From: Streptomyces roseicoloratus
Lineage (GTDB): Bacteria > Actinomycetota > Actinomycetes > Streptomycetales > Streptomycetaceae
NCBI RefSeq assembly: GCF_004117935.1
Contig: NZ_SDOY01000131.1
Location: 1 to 64,000, forward strand
DNA length: 64,000 bases
Direction: 5' to 3'
Shown piece by piece: positions 16,531-26,001 of the stretch. Under the pieces are notes generated by a model. It made no database searches. It had not been told where the DNA came from and saw only the letters and a program-made list of their open reading frames with translations. The position numbers were made by a program, and so were the translations under genes. Numbering within the stretch: position 1 is the stretch's first letter; each line of letters starts with the position of its first letter.

Positions 16531-18696
16531 ATGTATCTCGCGATTTCCATTTTCGACTTCATCGTCTCGTTGGTGCTCTTCCCGGTCTGGCTGCTGGCCG
16601 CGCTCACCGTCCGGCGACTGGGCACCCGCCCGGACACCAGGCGGCTGCGCCGCGGCGCCCGGATCGCCGTCGTCCTCACCGTGCTCGGTTTACTGCTCGC
16701 CGCCGGCCGGCTGCTGACCTTCTCCTGGATGGCCGGCATCAATTGGGAACTGGTCGGTGACCGGCGCGTCGTCACCACCCTGCTGCTGCTCCTGCCCGGG
16801 GTGCTCGCCACCCTCGTGCTGAGCCTGCCGAAGGTGTGGTCGGCGGCCCGGCGCAGCGGCCCCGAGGAGCCCAGGGCCCTCGCCGCGCCGCGCGTCACCG
16901 TCCCGCCGCAGCTGGCGGCGTTCGGCGCGCTCGGCGGCTTCTTCGAGAAGTTCCTGCCGCCGGACCGCCCCGTCGCGCTCAACTACCCCGTCTACGGGCT
17001 GATCCTGGTCGCCGGCGCGAGCTGGCTGATCCTCCGTGGCCGCCGCCGCGCGGAGCGGATCGCCGGCGGCACGACCGCCCCGCGGGGCACGCGCGGCCGG
17101 CGGATCGCGGTACGGCTCGGCACCACCGTCGTCGTCCTCGGCGTCGTCGGCACCCTGCTCACCCTCGAGTCCCAGCGCAGCCGCTTCCCCGACACCTTCT
17201 CCATGATGAAGGGCACGATGGACTACGGCGGCGGCACCGTCTTCGCCGCCGAGGGCCACGACGGCCACGGCGCACACGCCGGACACCAGGGCTCCGCCAC
17301 CGGCACGAACGCGAACACCCACGCCCTCGGCGTCCACGGCAGCGGCCACCCCGCCGGTCACTCCGCCGGCACCCCGGCCGCCGCCCCGGTCAGCGTGGAC
17401 GCCCTCAAGGGCCCGAAGACCGGCACGCCCGACCGCCGGTTCACCCTCACCGCCCAGGAGGCCAAGGTCAGGCTCTCCTCGGGCCGTACCGTCGACGCCT
17501 GGACCTTCAACGGCCAGATCCCCGGGCCCGAACTGCGCATGAAGCAGGGCGAGCTCGTCGAGATCACCCTCGTCAACAAGCTCAAGGACACGCCCGTCAG
17601 CACCCACTGGCACGGCCTCGACGTCCCCAACGGCGAGGACGGCGTCGCCGGCGTCACCCAGGACGCCGTCCAGCCCGGAGGCACGTACACCTACCGCTTC
17701 CGCGTGAAGGAACGCGGCACGTTCTGGTACCACTCCCACCAGTCGTCCTCCGAGCAGGTGCACCGAGGCCTGTTCGGCCCGATGGTCATCGACCCCGTGG
17801 AGCAGCCCCGGCCGGTCGACCAGGACGTCACCGTCCAGGCCCACACCTGGGACACCTCCCAGGGCTCCGCGACCGCCCTCGGCACCTCCGACACCCTGGA
17901 GCACCGCACCGCGCGCCCCGGCCAGAAGCTGCGGCTGCGCCTGATCAACAGCGACGTCCTGACCCGGACCTTCACCCTCACCGGCGTGCCGTACACCGTC
18001 ACCTCGATCGATGGCATGGACATCAACCAGCCCGGTGAACTCACCGACCGCCGCCTGGTGGTCGCCGGCGCCGGACGCCTCGACGTCGAGTTCACCATGC
18101 CGGACACCCCCGTCCGGCTGGCCTACGAGGACTCCCCGAAGGCGGGCATCGCCTTCTCCGCCGACGGCAAGGGAACCGTCGAACCCCGTTTCGACGGCGA
18201 CGAGTTCGACAAGACCACGTACGGCAAGCCCGGCTCGCAGCCCTTCGGCCCGCGCAGCACGTACGACCGCACCTTCAACCTCGTCCTCGACGAGTGGCTG
18301 GGCTTCTACGACGGCACCTTCGCGCTCCGCCAGACCATCAACGGCCGGGTCTTCCCGGACGCCCCGATGCTCATGGTCAAGGAGGGCGAGCTGATCCGCG
18401 TCCGCTTCCTCAACCGGGGCCAGGAGGACCACCCGATGCACCTGCACGGACACCACGTGCTCGTGCTCAGCAAGAACGGCAAGCCGCTCACCGGCAGCCC
18501 GATCTGGCAGGACACCGTCCTGGTCCGCCCGGGCGAGGCCTGGGAGGTCGCCTTCAAGGCCGACAACCCGGGCATCTGGATGGACCACTGCCACAACTTC
18601 ACCCACGCCCAGCTCGGCATGGTCATGCACCTCGCGTACGAGAACGTCACCACGCCGTACACCGTCGGCGGCAAGTCGGGCAACCGCCCGGACTGA
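16531..18696 (+). CDS. Membrane-anchored multicopper oxidase
   Basis: A 721-residue protein with about five N-terminal membrane helices (residues 6-27, 47-64, 80-98, 150-170, 191-212). A His-rich linker at 240-277 has eight or more His within HDGHGAHAGH and HPAGHSAG, and cupredoxin domains follow. Copper ligands are all present: HWHG near 358, HSHQSS near 400, HPMHLHGHH near 634 and HCHNFTHAQLGM near 685, the last giving a Met-type T1 site. It should oxidise phenolics or Cu(I) outside the membrane, reducing O2 to water. The His-rich stretch may buffer copper. It sits just before cydAB. Confidence 0.9.
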   Translation: MYLAISIFDFIVSLVLFPVWLLAALTVRRLGTRPDTRRLRRGARIAVVLTVLGLLLAAGRLLTFSWMAGINWELVGDRRVVTTLLLLLPGVLATLVLSLPKVWSAARRSGPEEPRALAAPRVTVPPQLAAFGALGGFFEKFLPPDRPVALNYPVYGLILVAGASWLILRGRRRAERIAGGTTAPRGTRGRRIAVRLGTTVVVLGVVGTLLTLESQRSRFPDTFSMMKGTMDYGGGTVFAAEGHDGHGAHAGHQGSATGTNANTHALGVHGSGHPAGHSAGTPAAAPVSVDALKGPKTGTPDRRFTLTAQEAKVRLSSGRTVDAWTFNGQIPGPELRMKQGELVEITLVNKLKDTPVSTHWHGLDVPNGEDGVAGVTQDAVQPGGTYTYRFRVKERGTFWYHSHQSSSEQVHRGLFGPMVIDPVEQPRPVDQDVTVQAHTWDTSQGSATALGTSDTLEHRTARPGQKLRLRLINSDVLTRTFTLTGVPYTVTSIDGMDINQPGELTDRRLVVAGAGRLDVEFTMPDTPVRLAYEDSPKAGIAFSADGKGTVEPRFDGDEFDKTTYGKPGSQPFGPRSTYDRTFNLVLDEWLGFYDGTFALRQTINGRVFPDAPMLMVKEGELIRVRFLNRGQEDHPMHLHGHHVLVLSKNGKPLTGSPIWQDTVLVRPGEAWEVAFKADNPGIWMDHCHNFTHAQLGMVMHLAYENVTTPYTVGGKSGNRPD

Positions 18697-18751
18697 CCCC
18701 CGGCTCCCGGAAGAGGCACAGGACTCACCGGAGAGACACGGAACCGCACCG

Positions 18752-18782
18752 AGGGAGGCCGGCCGGACCGGCGGGCCTCCCT
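18752..18782. terminator. Hairpin between multicopper oxidase and cydA
   Basis: Nine-bp arms AGGGAGGCC (18752-18760) and complement (18774-18782), with further GC pairing inside, lie 56 bp after the oxidase stop and 30 bp before the cydA start. It could end the oxidase transcript or attenuate read-through into cydA. Confidence 0.6.
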
Positions 18783-18812
18783 TCGCCGTACCCGAACCCG
18801 AGAGGCAATCCC

Positions 18813-20210
18813 GTGGACGACGTGCTGGTACTCGCACGCCTTCAGTTCGCGATCACGGCCATCGCACACTACGTCTTCGTCGCCCTCACCCTGGGCCTCG
18901 TCACCTACCTCGTCGTCATGCAGACCCGCTGGGCCGTCACCGGCGACGAACGGCACCGCCGCCAGACCCGCTTCTGGGGCCAGCTCTACCTCGTGAACTA
19001 CGCCCTCGGCATCGGCACGGGCATCGTGATGGAGTTCCAGTTCGGCCTGGTGTGGAGCGGACTCACCCACTACACCGGCAACGTCTTCGGAGCCCCGCTC
19101 GCCATCGAGACCCTCGTCGCCTTCTTCGCCGAGTCCACCCTCCTCGGACTGTGGATCTTCGGCTGGGACCGGATGGGCCGGGTGGCGCACACCGTCGTCC
19201 TGTGGCTGGTCGCCCTCACCGCCTGGTCCTCGGTCTACTTCGTCCTCACCGCCAACGGCTTCCTCAACCACCCGGTGGGCTACGAGATCGTCGACGGCCA
19301 GGTCAGGCTCACCGACTTCACGGCCCTGCTCACCAACACCAACGCCCTGTCGGCGACCGCGCACATCATGGCCGGGTCCATGGTCACCGGCTCCTTCTTC
19401 GTCATCGCCGTCAGCGCCTGGCACCTGCGCAGGCGCACCGGCCACGAGGAGTTCTTCTGGTCCTCGATGAAGCTCGCCCTGCCGCTCGCGCCGGTGTTCG
19501 TCGCGCTGACGGCAGCGCTCGGCGGCGTACAGATCGGCTTCTCCGTGGAGCAGACCCCGACGAAGTACGGCGAACGCTCACCCGAGACCGCCGCCGTCGT
19601 CCGCGGCTTCACCGAGCGCTTCGGACCCGGCGACTACCTGCCGCCGGAGATCAGCCGCACCGCCGAGGTCCTCATGGTCATCCCGGCGCTGTTCATGGGC
19701 GCCCTGACCGTCCTCGCCGTCCTGTTCATGGTCAAGCGCAACCTGATCCGCCGCAAGGTGCTGCTGTGGCTGCTCACCGCGGCCCTCGTCCTGCCGTACC
19801 TCTCCAACGTCTCCGGCTGGGTCTTCCGCGAGGTGGGCCGGCAGCCCTGGGCGGTCTACGGCGTGCTGAAGACCGAGGACGCGATCACCCCGGGCCTCAC
19901 CTCCGGCACCGTCCTGACCTCCCTGCTCGTCTTCGGCGGCCTGGTCGCCCTCCTGGTCCTCGTCGACTGGGCGCTGCTGCTCCGCTTCGCGCGCCGCGGC
20001 CCGGACGCCACCCAGCTGGGCCGGGCGCCGGAGGAGGACGGCGAGGACCGGGACGGGCCGGGCGGGGGAGCCGGGAGAGCCGGGGGAGCCGGGGGCACGG
20101 GGGGAGCCGGGGAAGCGGGGGGAGGCTCGGGCGTCCCGGGTCAGACCACCGCACCGGGCGTGTCCTCGTCGCCCACGTCCCCCTCCTCGCCGACCATCCG
20201 CACCTTCTGA
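18813..20210 (+). CDS. cydA: Cytochrome bd oxidase subunit I
   Basis: A 465-residue integral membrane subunit that oxidises quinol and reduces O2 at the b/d haems. Family landmarks: an early His in FAITAIAHYVFVALTLG (haem ligand), the GRQPW motif near residue 342 in the FREVGRQPWAVYG segment, and WSSVYFVLTANGFLNHPVG. The Q-loop is short, as in Gram-positive enzymes. After the last helix (near 410) comes a 50-residue Gly/Ala tail with runs such as GGAGGTGGAGEAGGG, unusual for CydA. The GTG start has GAGAGGC upstream. cydB follows after 26 bp. The enzyme serves low-oxygen or stressed respiration. Confidence 0.95.
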   Translation: MDDVLVLARLQFAITAIAHYVFVALTLGLVTYLVVMQTRWAVTGDERHRRQTRFWGQLYLVNYALGIGTGIVMEFQFGLVWSGLTHYTGNVFGAPLAIETLVAFFAESTLLGLWIFGWDRMGRVAHTVVLWLVALTAWSSVYFVLTANGFLNHPVGYEIVDGQVRLTDFTALLTNTNALSATAHIMAGSMVTGSFFVIAVSAWHLRRRTGHEEFFWSSMKLALPLAPVFVALTAALGGVQIGFSVEQTPTKYGERSPETAAVVRGFTERFGPGDYLPPEISRTAEVLMVIPALFMGALTVLAVLFMVKRNLIRRKVLLWLLTAALVLPYLSNVSGWVFREVGRQPWAVYGVLKTEDAITPGLTSGTVLTSLLVFGGLVALLVLVDWALLLRFARRGPDATQLGRAPEEDGEDRDGPGGGAGRAGGAGGTGGAGEAGGGSGVPGQTTAPGVSSSPTSPSSPTIRTF

Positions 20211-20236
20211 TCGCGCCGAGCGCACTGGAGTTCACC

Positions 20237-21250
20237 GTGTGGCACATCGTCTGGTACACGTTGCTGGGACTGCTCCTGGCCGGCTACCTCGCCCTCGACG
20301 GCATCACCCTCGGCACCGGGATCGTCGGCCGTGCACTGGCCCGTGACGAGGCCGAGCGGCGCACCGTCGCCGCCGCCACCGGCCCGTTCTTCCTCGGCAA
20401 CGAGGTCTGGCTGATCGCCGCGGGCGGCATCGTCCTGGGCGGCTTCCCCGGCCTGGAGTCCAGCGTCATCAGCGGGCTGTACCCGCTCGTCGTCCTCGCC
20501 GTCGGGGCGCTGCTGGTCCGGGAGGCGGCGACGCAGTTCCGGCGCCGGGTGCCCGGAGCCCGCTGGCGTGGCTTCTGGGACGGCCTGGTCCTGCTCACGT
20601 GTCTGCTGCTCGCCCTGACCTGGGGCGCGCTCGGCGGCGCCCTGCTGGGCACGCTGCCGCTGCGCGGCGGCCACCTCGACATCGACCCGAGCCTGTTGCT
20701 GCGTCCCGTACCGGTCCTGTCGGCCCTCACCGCGGTCGCCGTGTTCGCCCTGCACGCCACGGTGTTCCTCGCGGTGCGTGCGGCCGGCCCCCTCGCGGAG
20801 CGCGCCGTGTCGGCCGCCGGCCGCCTCGCGCCCGCGGCGGCGGGCCTCGCCGTCCTCACCGCCGCGGCCGCCGTGGCCGACGGGAACGCACGCGACGGCC
20901 TGCTCAGTCCGCTGCCCGCGGCCCTGCTCCTGCTCGCCGCCGTCGCCGCCCTGCTGCTCGCGCCGCGGCTCGCTGCCCATGGCCGCCGCGGCCTGGCGCC
21001 GCTCGCCAGCGGCTTCGCGGCCCTGGCGCCGGTACTGATCCTCGGCGCCGCCCACTACCCGCAGGCCCTGGTCAGCGGCGCCGGCCCGCACGAGAACCTG
21101 TCGGTCGCCGAGGCCGCCGCCGACCCGTCGACGCTGGGCGTCGTCGGCCCGGTGGTACTTTTCGTCCTGCCCGTACTGCTCGCCTTCCAGGCGATGCAGT
21201 GGTGGGCCTTCCGCGGCAGGACGGACGACCGCTCGCCGGCGTACTTCTGA
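20237..21250 (+). CDS. cydB: Cytochrome bd oxidase subunit II
   Basis: A 337-residue, roughly eight- to nine-helix membrane protein pairing with CydA. It starts VWHIVWYTLLGLLLAGYLALDGITLG, with the conserved LDGxxLG element, followed by GPFFLGNEVWLIAAGG, a family signature. GGAG lies seven bases before the GTG. The stop codon TGA at 21248-21250 is the first part of a 13-bp minisatellite. No cydCD exporter is in the window. Confidence 0.94.
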   Translation: MWHIVWYTLLGLLLAGYLALDGITLGTGIVGRALARDEAERRTVAAATGPFFLGNEVWLIAAGGIVLGGFPGLESSVISGLYPLVVLAVGALLVREAATQFRRRVPGARWRGFWDGLVLLTCLLLALTWGALGGALLGTLPLRGGHLDIDPSLLLRPVPVLSALTAVAVFALHATVFLAVRAAGPLAERAVSAAGRLAPAAAGLAVLTAAAAVADGNARDGLLSPLPAALLLLAAVAALLLAPRLAAHGRRGLAPLASGFAALAPVLILGAAHYPQALVSGAGPHENLSVAEAAADPSTLGVVGPVVLFVLPVLLAFQAMQWWAFRGRTDDRSPAYF

Positions 21251-21534
21251 GTCCCGGTCCCGAGCCGTGGCCCCGAGTCCTGGTCCTGAGTCCTGGTCCT
21301 GAGTCCTGATCGCGAGGCTGGTCCTGAGCCCTGATCCCGAGGCTGGTCCTGACTCCTGATCGCGAGGCCTGATCCCGAGGCCTGCTTCCGAGTCCTGGCC
21401 CCGAGGCTGGTCCTGACTCCTGATCGCGAGCCCTGGCCCCGAGTCCTGGTCCCGAGGCCTGCTTCCGAGTCCTGATCGCGAGTCCTGGCCCCGAGTCCTG
21501 ATCCCGAGGCCCGCTTCCGATCCCCGTCTCCGAG
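21249..21534. repeat. 13-bp minisatellite after cydB
   Basis: About 22 head-to-tail units of consensus GAGTCCTGRTCCC, mostly 13 bp with some 11- to 14-bp variants, run from inside the cydB stop codon for about 286 bp. Unit variants recur (for instance GAGGCCTGCTTCC three times), so the array has expanded in blocks. No reading frame through it looks like a protein. Confidence 0.9.
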
Positions 21535-22024
21535 ACGCTGCCCCTGACGAGCCGGACCCGAGCGAGCTCCGAGGACGGCCGGGTTTCCTTCGGGGAGAGG
21601 GAAACGGCTCACGGAGCGCATTCCCGGAGCGGCCCCCTGGAGCGGATCCCCGGAGCGGAACCCCCAGCGGTTCCCGGGCGTCCCGGGCCCTCCGGGAGGA
21701 CGGCTCGCGGAGACCGGGGTGCGGCCCGGCGCCCGCCGCCGTACGACTCCCGCGCTCCGGCCCGTCCCCTCGACCCGCGGCGCCCGGTACATCCCCCGGC
21801 CGGGCGCCGCGCGCACTCCTCCCACCGCGACGGCCACCGCCCCCTGCCACGCCCTGCCGTCACGCGCCGCCCGGCAGTTCCTCCCGAGCGATCCTCGAGC
21901 CGTCCCCGAACCCCTGCGGCCAGATTCACCGGACGACCGACCGACCGACCGTCACACGACAGTCCCGTGACCGTCCCCCGTCCGTCCGACGGCGGTACAG
22001 CCGCACGCCCGCAGGGAGGAACCC
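21535..22024. other. Intergenic region upstream of the POT transporter
   Basis: This stretch has no convincing gene. It includes a GGAGCGG-type degenerate repeat (about 21610-21670), a run of CCGA tetramers near 21937 and, at its end, the GGGAGGA ribosome site of the next gene. A promoter for the transporter must lie here, but no clear -10/-35 pair was picked out. Confidence 0.6.
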
Positions 22025-23569
22025 ATGGCCGCCCCGATCCGACCGCCCGCCGCCGACGCGCGGCCCGAGCAGCCCGGCAGCGACCGGCAGACCGGCACCG
22101 CCCCCCAGCCGCGCGACGCCGCCCGGCGCACCGGACTCCTCGGCCGGCCGCGCTGGTTCACCACGCTCTTCCTCACCGACGTCTGGGAGCGCTTCAGCTT
22201 CTACGGGATGACCGCGGTCCTCGTGCTGTACGCGACGGAGGACACGGCGAGCGGCGGCCTCGGCCTCGCCGCCGGCGACGCCGGGATCCTGTTCGGCGCG
22301 TACATGGCGGCCGTCTTCCTCTCCTCGCTGCCCGGCGGCTGGATCGGCGACCGCATCCTCGGCACCCAGCGCGCCGTCCTGTACGGCGGCGTGCTGATCG
22401 CCCTCGGCCATGTGTCGATGGCCGTGCCGGTCACCGGCTCCGTCTACCCCGGTCTGCTGCTCATCGCCGGCGGCACCGGACTGCTCAAGCCCAACATGGC
22501 CGGACTCCTCGCCGCGTTCTACGACCGCGAGGACCGCGCCGGCCGCGACGCCGGCTTCGCCGTCTTCTACATGAGCGTCCAGGTCAGCGCCCTGATCTCG
22601 CCGCTCGTCGTCGGCGCGCTCGGCGAGGGCGTGAACTGGCACCTCGGCTTCGGCGTCGCCGCCCTCGGCATGGGCGCCGGACTGCTCCAGTACGCCCGCG
22701 GCATCCGGCACTTCGGCGAGATCGGCCGCGCGCCGGAGCGCGCCGCGACGCCCGCCGAACGCAGCCGCGTGCTGCGGGTCGCGGTCGCCGCCGTCACCGT
22801 GGTAGTCGTCGCGTACGGCACCGACATCGCCCTCGGCACCTTCCGGATGCCGCACGTCATGATCCTCGTCGGGCTGCTCGCCGTGGCGTCGCCGGCGATC
22901 TGCTTCTGGCGGCTGCTGCGCAACCCGCTCCTCACGGCCGTGGAGCGGGTCCGGGTCCGCACGTACATCTGGCTGTTCCTGGTCTCGGCGGTGTTCTGGG
23001 CGCTGTTCCTGCAGGCCGGCTCGGCGTTCTCGCTGTTCGCGAAGCACTCCACCGACCGCGAGGTCTTCGGCCGCACCCTGCCCGCGAGCTGGTTCCAGTC
23101 CGCGATCCCGCTGTTCGTGCTGATCATCGCGCCGGTGTTCGCCTGGCTGTGGACCCGGGCGGGCGACCGGCTGTCGACCGCGGCCAAGTACGCCGTCGGC
23201 ATGGGCGCGACGGCCACCGCGTACCTGGTGATGGCCTCGGCCGCCACGCTGGCCGCGGACGGCGCCCAGGTGTCGCCGCTGTGGCTGCTCGTCGCCTTCC
23301 TTCTGCTGGCGGCCGGTGAGGTCTCCTTCGGGCCGGTCGGCATGAGCGCCTCCACGGCGATCGCCCCGGCCACCTTCGTGAGCCAGATGGTGGGCCTGTT
23401 CTGGCTCTCCGGCGCCCTCGGCGGCGGCATCGGCGCCAACGCCCTGAAGGTCTCCGGCGACCGCGTCCCGGGCCCCGGGTTCTTCCTCGGCCTCGCCGCC
23501 GCGGCCCTGGCGACCGGCGCGGTCCTCCTCCTGCTCCGCCGGCCCCTCACCCGCCGCCTCGGCGTCTGA
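22025..23569 (+). CDS. Proton-coupled oligopeptide transporter (POT/PTR family)
   Basis: A 514-residue MFS-fold importer of di- and tripeptides driven by protons. The diagnostic first-helix motif is DVWERFSFYGM (family ExxER), followed by LSSLPGGWIGDRILG and GTGLLKPNMAGLL, the second POT signature. About 14 helices are expected. The N-terminal 45 residues are disordered and Pro/Arg-rich. It is the last intact gene before the IS landing zone. Confidence 0.93.
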   Translation: MAAPIRPPAADARPEQPGSDRQTGTAPQPRDAARRTGLLGRPRWFTTLFLTDVWERFSFYGMTAVLVLYATEDTASGGLGLAAGDAGILFGAYMAAVFLSSLPGGWIGDRILGTQRAVLYGGVLIALGHVSMAVPVTGSVYPGLLLIAGGTGLLKPNMAGLLAAFYDREDRAGRDAGFAVFYMSVQVSALISPLVVGALGEGVNWHLGFGVAALGMGAGLLQYARGIRHFGEIGRAPERAATPAERSRVLRVAVAAVTVVVVAYGTDIALGTFRMPHVMILVGLLAVASPAICFWRLLRNPLLTAVERVRVRTYIWLFLVSAVFWALFLQAGSAFSLFAKHSTDREVFGRTLPASWFQSAIPLFVLIIAPVFAWLWTRAGDRLSTAAKYAVGMGATATAYLVMASAATLAADGAQVSPLWLLVAFLLLAAGEVSFGPVGMSASTAIAPATFVSQMVGLFWLSGALGGGIGANALKVSGDRVPGPGFFLGLAAAALATGAVLLLLRRPLTRRLGV

Positions 23570-23672
23570 GAGGCGGGTTCGTGAGCCTTTGACAGGTTCT
23601 GTCGTCGCCTGATGGTGTGGGGGCAGGGCGGAATCTGCCGGTCCGTAGCCGCTCGTCTACTGGTGTGATGAT

Positions 23673-24091
23673 GTGAGTGAACGCAAGCCGTACCCCAGCG
23701 ACTTATCGGACGAGCAGTGGGCGTTGATCGAGCCGGTGATCACCGGGTGGAAGTACCGGCACCGCTCGGTCAGCGGCCATCAGGGCGCCTACGAGATGCG
23801 CGAGATCGTCAACGCGATCCTCTACCAGGGCCGGACCGGCCGCCAGTGGGCCTGCCTCCGGCACGACCTGCCGCCCAAGAGCGCGACGTACTACTACTTC
23901 GCCGCCTGGCGGGACGACGGAACCGACCAGGTCATCCACGAGCTCCTGCGCTGCCAGGCCCGTGGACGGGCCCGCCGATGAGAGGACCCGCCCTGGTGGT
24001 GCTGGACACCCAGAGTGTCCACGCGGCCGCCGGGGTCCCCGCGTCCACGACCGGCCGGGACCCGGCGAAGCCGCAGGCGGTGGCAGCGTGA
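23673..24091 (+). pseudogene. Decayed IS5-like transposase fragment
   Basis: From the GTG at 23673 the frame gives an IS5-family N-terminal domain (DLSDEQWALIEPVI, GRTGRQWACLRHDLPP, YYYFAAWRDDGT) that goes out of frame near 23965. The next frame continues the same protein with LVVLDTQSVHAAAGVPAST, the first catalytic Asp region, then stops at 24091. The rest of the catalytic domain is absent. It is therefore a frameshifted and 3'-truncated remnant, with no terminal repeats identified. Confidence 0.8.
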
Positions 24092-24228
24092 ACGTCAAGC
24101 CCCTCCTCGACGCGCTCGGCCTTCAGGAGGACGCCGCCCGGACCATGGCCGACGACCTCCGCACCCAGATCGAAGAACTGCACGGCCGGCTGCGGGGGGC
24201 ACCGACGGAAGTCGCTGACGAGCGGTGA
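24088..24228 (+). CDS. Short coiled-coil ORF, probably a truncated helper protein
   Basis: A 46-residue product, VNVKPLLDALGLQEDAART followed by a helical segment of alternating DLRTQIEELHGRLR type. The GTG overlaps the stop of the preceding transposase remnant (GTGA). From memory, longer actinobacterial proteins begin in the same way and continue into a coiled coil, so this may be an N-terminal fragment. The element boundary at 24243 lies just downstream. Whether it is expressed is unclear. Confidence 0.4.
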   Translation: MNVKPLLDALGLQEDAARTMADDLRTQIEELHGRLRGAPTEVADER

Positions 24229-24334
24229 CAGAGCTGCTACAGCTAGGGCGATTCGTTTGGATCACCGATGGCGGAGGCGTCCCTTGGGCCCTGCGGGCAG
24301 CCGCGCTGTCAGCACCACGGTCTACGGTGCGACC

Positions 24335-25120
24335 ATGTCGTTTGTCCTGCCCGATGGTCTGCCTCCGGGCCGGTTCCTGTCTTCCGGTCCCGCACGCGTG
24401 TGGGTCTCTGACGAATTTCCTCAAGACGTCGATCAGCTGTGGCCTCGCCTGCTGAGCGAGCAGAAAGCCCGTCGCCTGGTTCCGCTCCTGTGCTGGCCCG
24501 ATGCCCTGGGAAGGCCGCTCGGCCTGGACCACGTCGATGCCGTCCGCCTGGAGGAGGTGCTGGCCACGGACTTCGCCGAGTACCGGCGCAGGAGGCTGCC
24601 CTTCTGGACGGACCCGACACCGGCCCCAGCGCCTGAGGGAGTCGAACCATGGCCACACGACCCCGGGCCGCCCTTCGAGCAGTGGCCGGGCCTGGCACCG
24701 CAGATGCCGGCTGCGTCCGCAGACCCGAAGCCCGAGGAAGCGGCGGCAAGCCTGCTGTCTTGGTTCATCGAGACGGGGCGGTTCGGGCTGGACGAGTGTC
24801 GACTCATGCTTGTCCCTGCCCGTCGCGGCAGCGATGCTCTGGCGTCGATCGGCTGGTCTGCGGAGGCACCGCTGCCTCTGCTGTGTGCACTGCTGCGGAG
24901 CTGGGAGGACCGCTTCGGCGCCCGGATCGTGGCGGTGTTCGGCAGCGAGCTGCACGTGTCGGTCGCGAGGCCGCCCGTCGAAGCGGAGCACGCGAACCTG
25001 CTCGCTTTGGAACACGTGCTCTCGACCGCGAACAACATCATCGACGACCCGCCCACACCGTTCCCCGAGTACGCGATGGACCTCGTGGGACGGACTCGCT
25101 GGTCGTTTTGGTGGGACTAG
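24335..25120 (+). CDS. DUF4253-type protein, IS passenger
   Basis: A 261-residue cytosolic protein of unknown function, starting MSFVLPDGLPPGRFL. The C-terminal half looks like a DUF4253 domain: ECRLMLVPARRGSDALASIG, a SWEDRFGARIVAVFGSELHV core, then an EAEHANLLALEHV helix. It lies wholly between the left terminal repeat and the transposase of element A, in the same direction as the transposase, and ends 37 bp before it. Its GC is a little lower and its codon use looser than in the flanking core genes, fitting transfer with the element. An accessory or protective role is possible but not shown. Confidence 0.75.
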   Translation: MSFVLPDGLPPGRFLSSGPARVWVSDEFPQDVDQLWPRLLSEQKARRLVPLLCWPDALGRPLGLDHVDAVRLEEVLATDFAEYRRRRLPFWTDPTPAPAPEGVEPWPHDPGPPFEQWPGLAPQMPAASADPKPEEAAASLLSWFIETGRFGLDECRLMLVPARRGSDALASIGWSAEAPLPLLCALLRSWEDRFGARIVAVFGSELHVSVARPPVEAEHANLLALEHVLSTANNIIDDPPTPFPEYAMDLVGRTRWSFWWD

Positions 25121-25157
25121 GCATGACGGCCGTGCTGCCTGCGTCGTTGGTGCGGGT

Positions 25158-26001
25158 GTGCAGTTGACTGATGCCCAGTGGGCGAGGATCGAGCCGTTGC
25201 TCCCGGACCGGACGCCGAAACGTGGGGCCGGCGGAGAGACCATCGCGAAGTGATCGACGCGATCGCCTGGAAGTTCCAGACCGGCTCGCAGTGGGTCCAC
25301 CTGCCGGCGAAGTACGGCAACTGGCGAGGCGTCTACAACCGGCTGCGGATGTGGGCCGTCGACGGCACGTGGGAGCGGGTCTTCACCGCGCTCATCGCGC
25401 AGGCCGATGCCGAAGAAGACCCCAACTGGGCCGTCTCGGTCGACTCCACCATCGTGCGCGCTCACCAGAACGCGGCCGGGGCCCGCAAGAAGGGGCCCCG
25501 GCCGGCGAGCCCGACGACCACGCCATCGGCCGGTCCCGCGGCGGACTAACCACGAAGATCCATCTCGCATCCGATGCCCGCTGTCGGCCTCTGGCCTGCT
25601 ATCTCACGGCCGGACAGGCCGGCGATGCGCCGGCCTTCCCTCAGGTGATGGCCCGACTGCGAGTTCCGCGTCGACGAGGACGGCCCCGCACCAGGCCAGA
25701 CCTGGTCCTCGCCGACAAGGCGTACTCCTCACGCGCGATCCGCGACCATCTCCGCAGGCGCGCGATCCGCGCGGTGATCCCGATCCCGGCCGATCAACGC
25801 GGTCACCGGCTTCGTCGCGGAAGTCGCGGCGGCAGGCCCCCGGCATTCGACCGCGAGGCATACAAACAGCGGAATACGGTCGAACGCTGCATCAACTGCT
25901 TGAAACAGTGGCGAGGGCTCGCGACCCGCTGTGAGAAGACCGCGACCATCTACCTGGCCGGACTCCACGTCGCGGGCATCTTTCTCTGGTCTGCCCGGTG
26001 A
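25158..26001 (+). pseudogene. IS5-family transposase of element A, frameshifted
   Basis: The protein can be followed in three frames. Frame one is VQLTDAQWARIEPLLPDRTP from the GTG at 25158. The frame then breaks near 25225 in a GGGG run (one G short of the expected RGGRWRDHRE reading) and runs on as EVIDAIAWKFQTGSQWVHLP to SVDSTIVRAHQ. Near 25490, at GCAAGAAGGGG, a -1 shift leads into EPDDHAIGRSRGGLTTKIHL, then LADKAYSSRAIRDHLRRR and TVERCINCLKQWRGLATR. The second shift resembles the programmed orfA/orfB shift of this group. The first looks like an inactivating deletion, so the element is probably not autonomous. Confidence 0.85.

Noticed and set aside
21249..21534. CRISPR array
   Set aside because: Units are 11-14 bp, adjacent, without unique spacers, and no cas gene is near.
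25158..25250. Programmed frameshift at the first GGGG of element A
   Set aside because: Its position is unlike the usual orfA/orfB junction and the restored reading fits a single-base deletion; kept as an inactivating change.
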